From positions 620,001 to 684,000 of the forward strand of contig NZ_CP104991.1 of NCBI RefSeq assembly GCF_030323265.1: a DNA stretch of 64,000 bases, in the 5' to 3' direction. Source of the stretch: Terrirhizobium terrae. GTDB taxonomy: Bacteria > Pseudomonadota > Alphaproteobacteria > Rhizobiales > Rhizobiaceae. The notes below the pieces were generated by a model. That model did no database searches. It was not told where the DNA came from and saw only the letters and a list, made by a program, of their open reading frames with translations. The position numbers and the translations under genes are program-made. Of the stretch, positions 19,368 to 27,904 are shown piece after piece; within the stretch, counting starts at the first letter, position 1; every line of letters begins with the position of its first letter.

Positions 19368-19740
19368 GGTTTCAATTCTCTCGGATAACGGTTTTCGGAC
19401 GGATATTGCCGAATAATCGTCATTATGTCCGATTCCCCGGCGCCAGCAAGAAAAATAGAGTTTGCTGGACGCTGAAGAAATGGCCAGCGGACATTCGGAG
19501 CGAATGCGAGAAAACAGATTCATTAATTATTTCCAAATGGATAGGATCGCCAGATGATGTTCCAGGCCAAGTGGCTCTTTCTTCGTTCTCCCGGTGCTTT
19601 TGCGTAAAAAACGCGGCCGATTACAGTGGCGGCACGCCAATCGCGATGATTGTCTGCCGCGACTCACTGCGACTCACATCACGTCCTGCCGTTCTCCTGG
19701 GCTGTCCTCGGTCCCTACGATTGCTCTTATTTCGGGCCGA
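19368..19740. other. repABC promoter region and adjoining sequence
   Basis: The repA promoter should be in the first 100 bases. AT-rich CGGATATTG and CATTATGTCCG segments around 19398-19433 form a weak inverted repeat that may be a RepA operator. Beyond about 19575 the sequence may be the lost 5' part of the PIN gene that follows. Confidence 0.4.
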
Positions 19741-20046
19741 AACCGAGGCGACGCGCATGTGCTCGCCGCCGCGTTGAAGATCCAAGCCAATTTTGATCGT
19801 GACGGAAAACCTCAATGATTTTCCGTCACGATCCTCGAGCCCCTCAATCGTGAAGCAAAGTCCGCCGATGCCTTCATCGCCGACACCTTCGCCTTTGAGA
19901 CGGGGAGGGCGGTGCAAGCGATACAGCGGATGCGGCTGAGGTTCAAAAAGCCAGAGCTGTCCCCCGATCAGCTGCTCCTTGAAATGGAGGCGCGTGGCCT
20001 GACCGAAACCGTGGACGTGCTCAGACCCTACGTGCTGTCGATCTGA
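19741..20046 (+). pseudogene. PIN-domain toxin remnant
   Basis: Three frames together give the second half of a PIN_3-type toxin: GDAHVLAAALKIQAN, LIVTENLNDFPS, then ILEPLNREAKSADAFIADTF and AVQAIQRMRLRFKKPELSPD to VLRPYVLSI. The order matches the intact PIN protein at 4713-5291. The first half and the antitoxin gene are not recognisable, and two frame shifts occur, so this is a relic. Confidence 0.6.
19795..19833. repeat. Perfect 15-base inverted repeat inside the PIN remnant
   Basis: Arms GATCGTGACGGAAAA (19795-19809) and TTTTCCGTCACGATC (19819-19833) are separated by 9 bases. The arms overlap the coding part of the remnant where its frame is disturbed. It could form a strong hairpin. Confidence 0.6.
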
Positions 20047-20104
20047 TCGTCGGTTTCGGCTAGGGTAGCGCCAAGTCTTAATCCTTTTCTGCTGGACTGA
20101 CAGC

Positions 20105-21150
20105 ATGACCAAGCGCCCGAGAAAGCCATTGTTGGCGGATGATCATGCGCCGCTGAAATCCCGTCCGATCCGCAAGCGCGACCCGGACCAGCCAAAACTC
20201 GCCTTCGATCCAATGCCAGATCGGATCGAGCCCTGCCTCGCTCTCTTGAAAAGCAAACCGCCAACAGGCGACGACTGGCGATACGAAATCAAATGGGACG
20301 GCTATCGCCTGGCGATCCACATCGAGCCTGGCCGCGTCCGCCTGATCACCCGCGGCGGGCACGACTGGACGCATCGCTTTTTGCGATTGCGGCGGCGGCC
20401 AAAGCCCTTGGACCGGCGACCATGATCCTGGATGGTGAGGCTGTCGTCCTCGACGAGGCTGGCCGTTCCGACTTTGGCCTGCTGCAGCGCTCGCTCGGCG
20501 CCAGCGGCAAGGCCGCGGGGAGGGGCGTATCGCATGAGGCGGTCTTCTACGCCTTCGACCTTCTTTATCTCGACGGCCATGATCTGACTGGCACCGAATA
20601 TCGTGTCCGCCGACATCTGTTGAACGACGTCCTTCCACAAAGCGAAGGCGCCGTCCGGATCTCGGAGGAGATCGACACAGATCCCGAGGCACTTTTCACA
20701 CATGCATGCGAGCTCGGTGTCGAAGGCATCATCGCAAAACACGCTGACCGACCCTATCGATCCGGCCGCACGGGTGACTGGCTGAAGATCAAGTGCAGCC
20801 GGAGCGAGGCGTTTGTCATCGTCGGGTACGAACCTTCTATCGCGGTGCCCGGCTCAATCGCCAGCTTGGCTCTGGCTGCCTATCGTGGCCATCAGATCGT
20901 CTATGTTGGCAATGTCGGCACCGGCTTAAAACATGACGAGGCGCGGGGCCTGCGCAAGACGTTGGACAAGCTGAAAGTCAAAAAGCCTGCCGTCAACGTT
21001 TCTGGCGCGGACATCGTGTTCACCAGCCCCACGCTTATCGCTGAGATCGAGTTTCGCGCATGGACGTTGGACGGAAAACTCCGTCATCCTTCCTATAAGG
21101 GACTGCGCGATCGGCAGGACAATGCTGATATATTCAGGCTGGATGGCTAG
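20105..21150 (+). pseudogene. ligD: ATP-dependent DNA ligase, LigD ligase-domain type (one frame break)
   Basis: The adenylation motif EIKWDGYR is present with the nucleophilic Lys at about residue 63, then MILDGEAVVLDEAGRSDFGL, FYAFDLLYLDGHDLTG, EGIIAKHADRPYRSGRTGDW with LKIKC, and the OB-fold part (VYVGNVGTGLKHDEARGL; IEFRAWTLDGKLRHPSYKGL). It is a stand-alone ligase without polymerase or nuclease domains. A T5 run at 20378-20382 breaks the frame; one T gives 348 residues. Such ligases join breaks with Ku; no ku gene is visible in this window. Confidence 0.88.
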
Positions 21151-21227
21151 ACCGTTCTCCGGCGCCGGCATGATCGCTTGCCAGCCAGAGGGAGCGCCCT
21201 ATCGTCTTCGAGAAAAAGGAGAACGAT

Positions 21228-21416
21228 ATGACGCCTGAAGAGACGGTCGCACGCCATCAGGAAACGATGTCGAGATTGCTCCAAGATGCCGCACGGCTGA
21301 AAGAGAGCGGGTTCTGGACGGAGACGTTCAGCAACGAGCAACTGATCGCAGCACTGGAACTGACCGCCGAGATGTATGTCAGTTTAACGCGAGAGCTGAC
21401 GAAACCGACAGCCTGA
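21228..21416 (+). CDS. Small hypothetical protein
   Basis: A 62-residue mainly helical protein (ETVARHQETMSRLLQDAARL). A strong AAGGAG site lies just before the ATG. It follows the ligase by about 80 bases and may be co-transcribed. No family recognised. Confidence 0.6.
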   Translation: MTPEETVARHQETMSRLLQDAARLKESGFWTETFSNEQLIAALELTAEMYVSLTRELTKPTA

Positions 21417-21459
21417 AGGCCGGGTCACCCGCCACTGGTAGACTTTCTGCCAACCTACC

Positions 21460-21681
21460 TCAGCTCAGCATGTCAGCGATCTCTGCTGCCTCCAGTCGCG
21501 CGGCACCGTGCCGAGGAAAGCCACGGTAGCTGATCGGCTGATGCTGGGCGCAGTACCAGAAGGTGACCGTGCGGTTCTCTTCGAACCCATAGCATCCCCA
21601 CTTCTTGCAACCCTGGTGCTGACAGTAATGTTCGTCGAGGATGTAGGCTTCGGGCTGGGCTGTACGGCTTTCATCGCTCAT
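21460..21681 (-). CDS. Small Cys/His-rich protein
   Basis: A 73-residue protein with a probable zinc-binding set: HYCQHQGCKKWGCYGF and later FWYCAQHQP. It is the last gene of a minus-strand run of four small genes whose ends overlap; its start overlaps the upstream gene by 11 bases. No function can be named. Confidence 0.6.
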   Translation of the reverse strand: MSDESRTAQPEAYILDEHYCQHQGCKKWGCYGFEENRTVTFWYCAQHQPISYRGFPRHGAARLEAAEIADMLS

Positions 21682-21916
21682 GGGGAACCTCGATCAATAT
21701 GTTGGCGGTCAGCAGACACGGAAACGATGCCTCGCATCCATCCGTGCCACTTCGGTCGCAGCCGATCGTTAAAATCCGGCGCAGCTCGACGAATGCGATT
21801 GCGGCTCCGAACTTCTTCACCAGAGCCCTGCGGTCATAGACACCATGCCGGTCGCAGCGCTTGCAGGACATGTCGATTGTTTCGGCGCGGTAGTCACGCA
21901 GGACAGGCAGCGTCAT
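21671..21916 (-). CDS. Small Cys-rich protein
   Basis: An 81-residue protein with a zinc-knuckle-like pair near the N terminus (MSCKRCDRHGVYDRRALVKK), similar to small rhizobial proteins with a CxxC motif and a Tyr-Asp-Arg segment. It overlaps both neighbours by a few bases, which supports a coupled operon. Function unknown. Confidence 0.6.
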   Translation of the reverse strand: MTLPVLRDYRAETIDMSCKRCDRHGVYDRRALVKKFGAAIAFVELRRILTIGCDRSGTDGCEASFPCLLTANILIEVPHER

Positions 21917-22356
21917 GGCAGTGGCAGCTCATATCCGTGGACCATGGGCGCGTCGCGATATCCCCTGGTGCCGTTGCGCACCTTCATGAGCTCGCAGACA
22001 CCGACGAGCGGAAAGCCGGCTGCGTGCTGCCGGTCGAAGAACAGAGCGATGGCATCATCGCGGCTTGGCGCCGTACTCCAGTCGCCGAAGATGGCGCCAG
22101 GCAATTTCGGCGTGTCGCTGCCTCCGCTCTTCCACACTGCACGAAAGCCGCCGTCGACATTCCTGTAGGCGAGCTCGACCCATGACGACGTCTGCCATTC
22201 CTTGCCGTTTTCCGATCCAACGACGTTGGCGGTGAAGTAGCGAACATCAGCACCGCTTACGGCAGCAACGAGCTCGCGGCTCGGCTCATCGGTCGGCAGA
22301 AGTTCTGCCCAGCGATAGGCGGGGCGTACGCCGTCTTCGGTTGCCATGAACTTCAC
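21913..22356 (-). CDS. Hypothetical protein
   Basis: A 147-residue soluble protein with Trp-rich segments (EWQTSSWVELAYRNVDGGFR, LPGAIFGDWSTAPSRDDA). The GTG at 22356 overlaps the stop of the upstream gene; an ATG lies at 22347. It is part of the same operon as the two Cys-rich proteins. No family recognised. Confidence 0.6.
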   Translation of the reverse strand: MKFMATEDGVRPAYRWAELLPTDEPSRELVAAVSGADVRYFTANVVGSENGKEWQTSSWVELAYRNVDGGFRAVWKSGGSDTPKLPGAIFGDWSTAPSRDDAIALFFDRQHAAGFPLVGVCELMKVRNGTRGYRDAPMVHGYELPLP

Positions 22357-22526
22357 TGCAGATTGAGCGGCAACTGAATGCCTTTGGGGATATTGGGCTT
22401 GCGCAACGAGGCAATCTGCACCCGCTCGTAGGTTTCCTTGCGCTGGCGTTCCTGCTTCTCGCGAAGCGCGCGGGACGCGGCAACAAGGGCCAGTGCTCTG
22501 GCGACGACTTCATCGGCACGATTCAT
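22353..22526 (-). CDS. Small hypothetical protein, first gene of the operon
   Basis: A 57-residue helical, charged protein (ADEVVARALALVAASRALRE, KQERQRKETYERVQ). The frame is open further upstream, but GGAGG five bases before the ATG at 22526 marks this start. It is followed by three overlapping genes. Function unknown. Confidence 0.6.
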   Translation of the reverse strand: MNRADEVVARALALVAASRALREKQERQRKETYERVQIASLRKPNIPKGIQLPLNLQ

Positions 22527-22683
22527 CTGCACCTCCATCATTGTTCGCTTTTTGTTCTCATTTTCCGGCGCCCAAGTCAAGATGCTTGACGGATGCTCAG
22601 GGAGCGGAGGGCGGTCGATAAGGTCGGTCTGGAGGAACCGAATAGTGTCAGTGTGCGCCTCGACGATCAGGTAGCAGGCGCCG

Positions 22684-22799
22684 CTAGATGTTACCCCGAT
22701 GAATGGCAACTCTGGGATCGGCGAGCTTCAGCTTGATGGAGGCCCAAGCCTGCTCGACCTCAGGCGTCAGAAATGTTCTTCGATTGCGATCAGTTTCAT
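22684..22799 (-). pseudogene. N-terminal remnant of an amidohydrolase
   Basis: MKLIAIEEHF, then one frame step and LTPEVEQAWASIKLKLADPR with VAIHRGNI before a stop. This is the characteristic start of amidohydrolase-2 decarboxylase-like enzymes (metal-binding EEH), but fewer than 40 of about 300 residues remain. A gene relic truncated by rearrangement. Confidence 0.55.
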
Positions 22800-23006
22800 G
22801 CGTACCTCAAAACGATAACAGGAGGGGCAACGCCGAGGGACACGATGCGTTTATGTGGTCCTCGGGGTCCGGCACCGGACTGCAGCCCAAGCGCTGGTAG
22901 CCATGTCATGTGGCAGGATGTTTGGCTGTGGCTTGCCGGGTGTCCAAACCCATTGCGCCATGCGGCATCCAGAGTCTAGATCCCGAACAGGCAAAACGGA
23001 GACGAA
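22800..23006. other. Gap before the acetyltransferase gene
   Basis: No gene supported. A GGAG ribosome site for the next gene lies at its right end (22998-23001). Confidence 0.3.
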
Positions 23007-23681
23007 GTGTTGAACAGCGAACGCGCCAAGATGGACGCCGGCGAATGGTATTGCTGCATGGACCCGGAGCTCGATGTGCTGCGCATGCAGGCGCGACGTG
23101 CAGTGCATGCCCACAATGTCATGCCACCTGATGAGCGTGGAAAAATGGCTGTCGAGCTTCGCGCACTGTTCGCCAATGCCGGCGACGCCTTCATCGAAGC
23201 ACCGTTTCATTGCGCCTATGGCATCAATATCAGCCTCGGGCAGGGCCTCTATCTTAACGCTGGCTGCGTAATCCTCGACAGCGCACCGGTCTCGATCGGC
23301 AATGGAACGATGCTCGGGCCTGCCGTCCAGATCTACTGCCCCGAACACCATCGAGACACGGCACTGCGCAAGGCAGGTCTCGAGATTGCCCGACCGGTCA
23401 CCATCGGAGAAGATGTCTGGATTGGTGGCGGAGCGATCATTCGTGGCGGCGTCACCATCGGGGACGGAGCGATCGTCGGCGCGGGTGCTGTCGTTACCGG
23501 CGATGTGGCGCCAGGCACAACGGTCGTCGGCAATCCGGCGCGTCCAATCAGCCGCTGTCTGGTCGTATCGGCAATAGAAGCAGCGGAAGGCACCCCGGCT
23601 TCAAACGAATTGCCTTCCGCGGATCGAAAGCTTCCTTGGCAGAGCTTCGACGAATGCAGAAAGCCACAGGTCGCGGAATAA
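23007..23681 (+). CDS. Sugar O-acetyltransferase, Maa/NodL/LacA family
   Basis: A 224-residue hexapeptide-repeat acetyltransferase. N terminus: ERAKMDAGEWYCCMDPELDV. The left-handed beta-helix includes GQGLYLNAGCVILDSAPVSI, the catalytic His is in YCPEHHRD, and VWIGGGAIIRGGVTIGDGAI and NPARPI follow. It transfers acetyl from acetyl-CoA to a sugar hydroxyl; NodL relatives in rhizobia modify Nod factors, Maa relatives maltose. The C-terminal 40 residues are extra. The GTG at 23007 has a GGAG site; an ATG at 23031 is the alternative. The substrate is not readable. Confidence 0.85.
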   Translation: MLNSERAKMDAGEWYCCMDPELDVLRMQARRAVHAHNVMPPDERGKMAVELRALFANAGDAFIEAPFHCAYGINISLGQGLYLNAGCVILDSAPVSIGNGTMLGPAVQIYCPEHHRDTALRKAGLEIARPVTIGEDVWIGGGAIIRGGVTIGDGAIVGAGAVVTGDVAPGTTVVGNPARPISRCLVVSAIEAAEGTPASNELPSADRKLPWQSFDECRKPQVAE

Positions 23682-23691
23682 GGAAAGGCTG

Positions 23692-23814
23692 ATGACGTTT
23701 CAGAGCAGCCCTTCCGATACGAGAAAGCGCCATTGTTGTGATCGGGCAACTTCGACGACAGTGCTGCCCGATTTGCGCGTGAGGATCAATGCACGAATTT
23801 TCGCGGTGTCGTGA
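23692..23814 (+). CDS. Very small hypothetical protein
   Basis: A 40-residue basic frame whose ATG follows a strong AAGGAAAGG site directly after the acetyltransferase stop. The protein looks like nothing known. Only the ribosome site and position support it. Confidence 0.3.
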   Translation: MTFQSSPSDTRKRHCCDRATSTTVLPDLRVRINARIFAVS

Positions 23815-24671
23815 CGACCGAAGGAAGAGCCGACAGGCGAACGACGAGCTACCTCCCGCGCATCGTTCGCCTTCGGCTGCGGTCGTTCCAAGAGAGCCCG
23901 AGAAACAATCGCGCAGCGGACAATCGACTGCCCGCTACGATTCAGCAATCCCAATGTTCAGATTGTACGGTAACGCACGAAGATCAGGGTAGAAGTCACC
24001 GCAACCACCCCACAAGCAGGGGTGACCTCCACACACATCCGAGACGCGGCGGTGAGCCGGATGCTTTCCGTGAGAGAGTTGGGACAGTCAGGACCCCTCC
24101 CAATCTGCCTCGTGCCCGCGTCTGTCGCTTACGCCGGCTTGACCAGTATGGCGCGCAGATGTGGAAGCACAATAATTAGCTATCGTGAATGCACGTTCAC
24201 ATGGCCCATATCGGATAGGATGCATTTCGTGCTCGGATGCACGCTGGAGGAAGCATGAGAACAGCCAGCCAGCTCTGGCCTGGCCGCTCTCACCTTCAAA
24301 CGACAGCATGGTGCCGCGTGCGATGGTTCGCGGACCGCCGGATAGCCAATTGACGTCGGCGCCGCAAGAGCCTCTTTTTCGGACGCGCTCTATAAGCGAT
24401 GCCGGGTTGGGCTCGCAGCCTATCAAGCCGGCGGAAGGAGCGTCGTCTCCAGTGATGTCGCGGCAGGTTGTCCAGCGGAAGCGTCCAGCGATCTGACGGG
24501 ACCATCCATCGTCGCAACTAAGGAGTTGATGCTCAAGGTCGAAATATCTCAACGTTGCGCCTCGCCGCAAGACACCACTGCTATAACATGTAACCCGCAG
24601 GTAGTGGGGTTAGGGAACCATCATTGGCCCGCTCAGTTAGCCAACCGTAGGGTGCAATAAGGAAACATCCC
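23815..24671. other. Long region without a convincing gene
   Basis: Several overlapping open frames exist on both strands. One minus-strand frame (about 24570-24088, with AGLIGCEPNPASLIERVRKR) is the most protein-like but has no ribosome site or recognised family. Probably old, decayed accessory DNA. Confidence 0.35.
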
Positions 24672-25000
24672 ATGATAAAAATGCTCGCGGTAGCCGCATT
24701 GACGATTGGAATGGCAACATCCGCTTTTGCACAAGGCGCTGGTAGCAGCTCTGGTGGATCGGGTTCGGGAGGCACAGGTTCGGGATCGGATAGCGGTTCA
24801 TCGAGCGGCGGCAATTCGGGCGGCTCTGGCACTTCAGGCTCAGGCAGCGGAAGCAGCGGTTCCGGGAGTCCGGATCGTCAGGGCAGGGTAGCGGCGATGG
24901 CGGAAACGGAAGCGCTCCTTGCGGGCAATCTGGCACAGCCGGAACGACCTCCACAGGCTCGTCGTCCAATAACGCTGCCACCGGCGGCGCAAACTGCTGA
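24672..25000 (+). pseudogene. Secreted Gly/Ser-rich small protein (one frame break)
   Basis: A clear Sec signal peptide (MIKMLAVAALTIGMATSAFA, cleavage after AFA) is followed by about 50 residues of Gly/Ser repeats. The frame then slips in a GGG run at 24864-24866; the neighbouring frame continues the same composition (QGSGDGGNGSAPCGQSGTAG) to a Cys and a stop at 24998-25000. Corrected length is about 109 residues, with two Cys in the tail. Small exported Gly-rich proteins like this are common in rhizobia and of unknown role. Confidence 0.6.
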
Positions 25001-25019
25001 TCGCGCGAGAAATTCGAAG

Positions 25020-25046
25020 GTCGGTTCATTCATTTGAACCGACTTT
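25020..25046 (+). terminator. Probable terminator of the Gly/Ser-rich protein gene
   Basis: Stem GTCGGTTCA/TGAACCGAC with a 6-base loop, then TTT. It sits 20 bases after the corrected stop codon. The T tract is short. Confidence 0.5.
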
Positions 25047-25091
25047 CTCCATCTTAGCGGTCGTGCACGTTTCGTGATGACGGCAAAGAGA

Positions 25092-25283
25092 TCAGTGGAC
25101 ACCATGTGGTTGTGTAGATCGCTCTGCCTCGTCTTGTGCTTCCCGAGGCGTCGCACAAAAGCCGCGCATAGTGCTGATATACGTGTACCAGTACCAGAGC
25201 GTTCGGTTCCTTTCATAGACCAGCGAGACAGCAGCAATCGCATCGTCATCGCGCCATAGTGTGAGAACATCCCGGAGGTCGGG
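25092..25283 (-). pseudogene. In-frame continuation past a TGA of a small gene
   Basis: Directly after the TGA of the gene at 25284-25457 the same frame stays open and reads protein-like: DVLTLWRDDDAIAAVSLVYE, then NRTLWYWYTYISTMRGFCAT. It has no start codon of its own. Either the two were one gene with a nonsense codon or this is a separate gene with a lost start. Confidence 0.4.
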
Positions 25284-25457
25284 TCACCATATCATCGGAA
25301 ACCGCTGGTCATTGTCAGGGGGTGTTTTCAGCTTTGCAACGATATCGGCAAGGGTCGCCAGGGTTTGTTTAAGTGAGCGCATGTAAGCGAGGACAGCTTT
25401 CGCGTCCGCATGGAGCTTCGCATCAACCAGAGCTAATGCGGTGGCATTATCGTTCAT
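25284..25457 (-). CDS. Small hypothetical protein
   Basis: A 57-residue helical protein (MNDNATALALVDAKLHADAK). The ATG at 25457 is chosen over one at 25484 because AGGCG precedes it and the N terminus fits better. It may be the first part of a longer gene (see 25092-25283). No family recognised. Confidence 0.45.
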   Translation of the reverse strand: MNDNATALALVDAKLHADAKAVLAYMRSLKQTLATLADIVAKLKTPPDNDQRFPMIW

Positions 25458-25770
25458 CGCCTGCATTCCGGTTGCTTGTATCATGTCCGCTGACAGAACC
25501 GCTGACGGTGATCCGGCGGTATGAGAGCAAAGGCGGCGGGCCTCCCGTGCAGCCGATCATGTAATGAAAGACACTCGCTGGCGATCGACAGTCCGCTTGA
25601 AAATCCCCTCCTTTCAGGGATACAGAGGGGATCAAAGGTTGCGAAGGTTGAGCGAAGATCATTGAGCTCGCGGTTATTGAGCCACACATTTAAGCAAATG
25701 TCGATGTACGCCTTGTGGCGTAGTTTCATTCTGCAAGATGCCGCATATTCTCCGACCAATGGAGAATCGC

Positions 25771-25974
25771 ATGGGCACCGAGAAACGCCGCGCCATCTTT
25801 GAAGCCGTGGTCGCGAAACACGCAAAACTAGGCGACAAGTTCGAGGACGATCCGGGCTTCGTCGCGTCGGTCGAGGAATGGATTGCCGGGGAGATCGATA
25901 TCGACGAACTGCGAGCACGCTATCGGCTTTTGCACCAAATGCGGCGGAACGCGAAGGCTCTCCAAAGGCGTTGA
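25771..25974 (+). CDS. Small hypothetical protein
   Basis: A 67-residue mainly helical protein (KRRAIFEAVVAKHAKLGDKF, EEWIAGEIDIDELRARYRLL). GGAG six bases before the ATG supports this start. Its composition suggests a small regulator or antitoxin, but no family is recognised. Confidence 0.55.
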   Translation: MGTEKRRAIFEAVVAKHAKLGDKFEDDPGFVASVEEWIAGEIDIDELRARYRLLHQMRRNAKALQRR

Positions 25975-26097
25975 CGCTACGGCGAACACGCAGCCAACGC
26001 CAGCGCCGTGATGACAATAATACAGCTAATCCCTCGCCGATTGGAATAGTATTAGGCAAAGGTTAAGGTAGGCCGCCATGCGCGTATTTATTGCGGG

Positions 26098-26476
26098 ATG
26101 ACCGTCGATACCCTTGCTGATAACGGTTTATTTGTTGGATCGTGGACAACGATTGACTGCAAACCGCACAAGGCCCCGTGGATTAGGCATCAATCGGGTT
26201 GTACGCTTTCGATATCGGTGACGAGGTTCTTTACATCGGATCGGCGAAAGTCCTTCACCGTCGCTTACGCAACTACTAGCGCCGAGCCTTCCGAGATTTG
26301 AACAGAGCGCCCCGTGCCGCCCATTCATCGATCGCCAGCGGGGTTGCCGGTGGCTTGAGGTTAAGGTGTTCGCCAAAGTGCCAGGAGCAGACCGTGCCGC
26401 GCTGCTCCAAGCTGAGACCGCCCTAATCCAGCAGTTCCATCCGGTTCGGAACCGCACCTACATTTTCAAGGATTAG
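26098..26476 (+). pseudogene. GIY-YIG-like nuclease relic, copy A
   Basis: Combining frames gives PWIRHQSG, then LYAFDIGDEVLYIGSAKVLH with RRLRNY, the start of a GIY-YIG fold, and a tail EVKVFAKVPGADRAALLQAE, then IQQFHPVRNRTYIFKD. The middle has a stop codon (TAG) and at least three frame changes. It is clearly related to copy B at 26846. A decayed small nuclease gene. Confidence 0.5.
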
Positions 26477-26845
26477 CCACCGCACGAGGCATCCGATGAA
26501 GAGCGACCTAGCCGGAGGGGAGTCCGACTAGGTCTTGGCGGGGAGGGCACTGATCCAAGGGGAGTTGGGAGGAGGTTGGATCAGCACTGGCTAAATTCGC
26601 ACTTGCGAGAAAAGTTCCGCAGCGCAAAAGACGTATAGAAAAGCCTTGGCCCTGTGGGAGCGAAAGGGCCTTGGGCTTACAGAGATGCGAGCGTTGCGTC
26701 TCGCCTTTATCGAACCGTGGGAACAGTCCTCTGTTCCGCACGCATCCTGACGTGACGAAGCCTCGATACTTGCCGATATCGGTGAACGGCCACCAATTAT
26801 AAGTTTTGTCGGGCTGATCCACTTGAGCGCGAAGAATTCTACAGG

Positions 26846-27134
26846 ATGGGTTCGCATACGTTGGCTCTGGACTTCCACAATCTCTCGCCACATCGACCGG
26901 CTTGGATAAGGCACCAGCCGGGCCTCTACGGTTTTGTCGTCGGTGACAGCGTGAGGTATCTTGGTTTCGCGGCTTTCCTGGACCGGCGATTACGCCGCTA
27001 CAGCCTCTTTGGACTTGACGAAGATGTCTGGCGAGACGCGCGACGTTCACCGCGAGATTGCGGTCTGCGTCGAGCAAGGGATTGAGGTCGCTGTCCTGGC
27101 GAAAGTTCTGCCGAACTCTTCCGGAGAAGCTTGA
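26846..27134 (+). pseudogene. GIY-YIG-like nuclease relic, copy B
   Basis: AWIRHQPGLYGFVVGDSVRY, then LGFAAFLDRRLRRYSLFG, is the counterpart of copy A. A second frame gives DVHREIAVCVEQGIEVAVLA before a stop. The conserved IRHQ-GLY lead-in in both copies shows a tandem duplication. Frame shifts make function unlikely. Confidence 0.45.
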
Positions 27135-27450
27135 AAAGCGAGGGTGCAGGGGATGTAACGAACCTGCCTCCCTCGAGGTCACAAAGCCGGGTTCTTTTTT
27201 AATCGGATACTAGAAATAATCGATGATCGACGATATCGCGCGAACATCCACGGAATGTAACGTGGATATCCACCGAACATACATCAATGACTAGCTGGTT
27301 CTGTGGACGTTCTGCGACCTTGAGTTCCATCAGCAAGCGCATTGCAGACAGGGTTACACTCCCTGATCAGTCTGTTTTCAATCACTGCCTGAACTTGCTT
27401 CCAAAGTAAAAATATAACAGGAACATAACCCGATTTGATGGAGGCTCGCT
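27135..27450. other. Gap with nested palindromes
   Basis: No gene seen. ATCCACG at 27246-27252 pairs with CGTGGAT at 27261-27267, and GTGGATATCCAC at 27262-27273 is itself a palindrome. It could be regulatory or a former element end. Confidence 0.35.
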
Positions 27451-27624
27451 ATGTCCGCCGTTCGACTCGATATTTTGCCCGATATCGACCAAACCCAAGC
27501 TGTGTTGGATGCTTTTGGAGGTAACGCCCTGGCGGCGCTTCAATCGGTCATCGCAGACGCGGAATTCCTGTGCGACCACCTGGAATGGCGTCGGGGATGC
27601 TCAGCCTTGGCATTGTCAGGGTAG
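27451..27624 (+). CDS. Small hypothetical protein
   Basis: A 57-residue protein (VRLDILPDIDQTQAVLDAFG, GNALAALQSVIADAEFLCDH). GGAGG six bases before the ATG is a strong ribosome site. The tail may be frame-shifted: another frame gives GRKPKFQRDK and a stop at 27650-27652 that overlaps the next start (TGATG), a better ending. Function unknown. Confidence 0.6.
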   Translation: MSAVRLDILPDIDQTQAVLDAFGGNALAALQSVIADAEFLCDHLEWRRGCSALALSG

Positions 27625-27651
27625 GAAACCAAAGTTTCAACGCGATAAGTG

Positions 27652-27851
27652 ATGGACGTTACAACCGCCATAATCAAAAGGCTTCGTGAGATCGGTGCAG
27701 AACCGGGCAAGCACATCGTGAATTACGAGATTGGGGCGGCTTGATAGAGGCAGGCTTCGATCAACATCAAATAGTCAAGGCCTTATTCGGCTCAGTCGGA
27801 CGGCTTATTGAGTTGATGCCAGCTAATGCGCTCAGACTTCTTGTAATGTAG
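27652..27851 (+). pseudogene. Small hypothetical protein (one frame break)
   Basis: It starts MDVTTAIIKRLREIGAEPGK and, after a single-base slip near 27740 in a TT pair, continues LIEAGFDQHQIVKALFGSVG to a stop. One added base gives 66 residues. It appears translationally coupled to the preceding small gene. No family recognised. Confidence 0.45.
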
Positions 27852-27904
27852 CGAAACGAAACATTCTGTCCCGCTGTTACTCTCACAGGTAAGGGAGTAA
27901 CACG

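Noticed and set aside
26508-27182. Minus-strand open frame of 224 codons
   Set aside because: It overlaps the GIY-YIG relic on the plus strand, has no domain and has a Pro/Arg/Ser-rich composition typical of a shadow frame.
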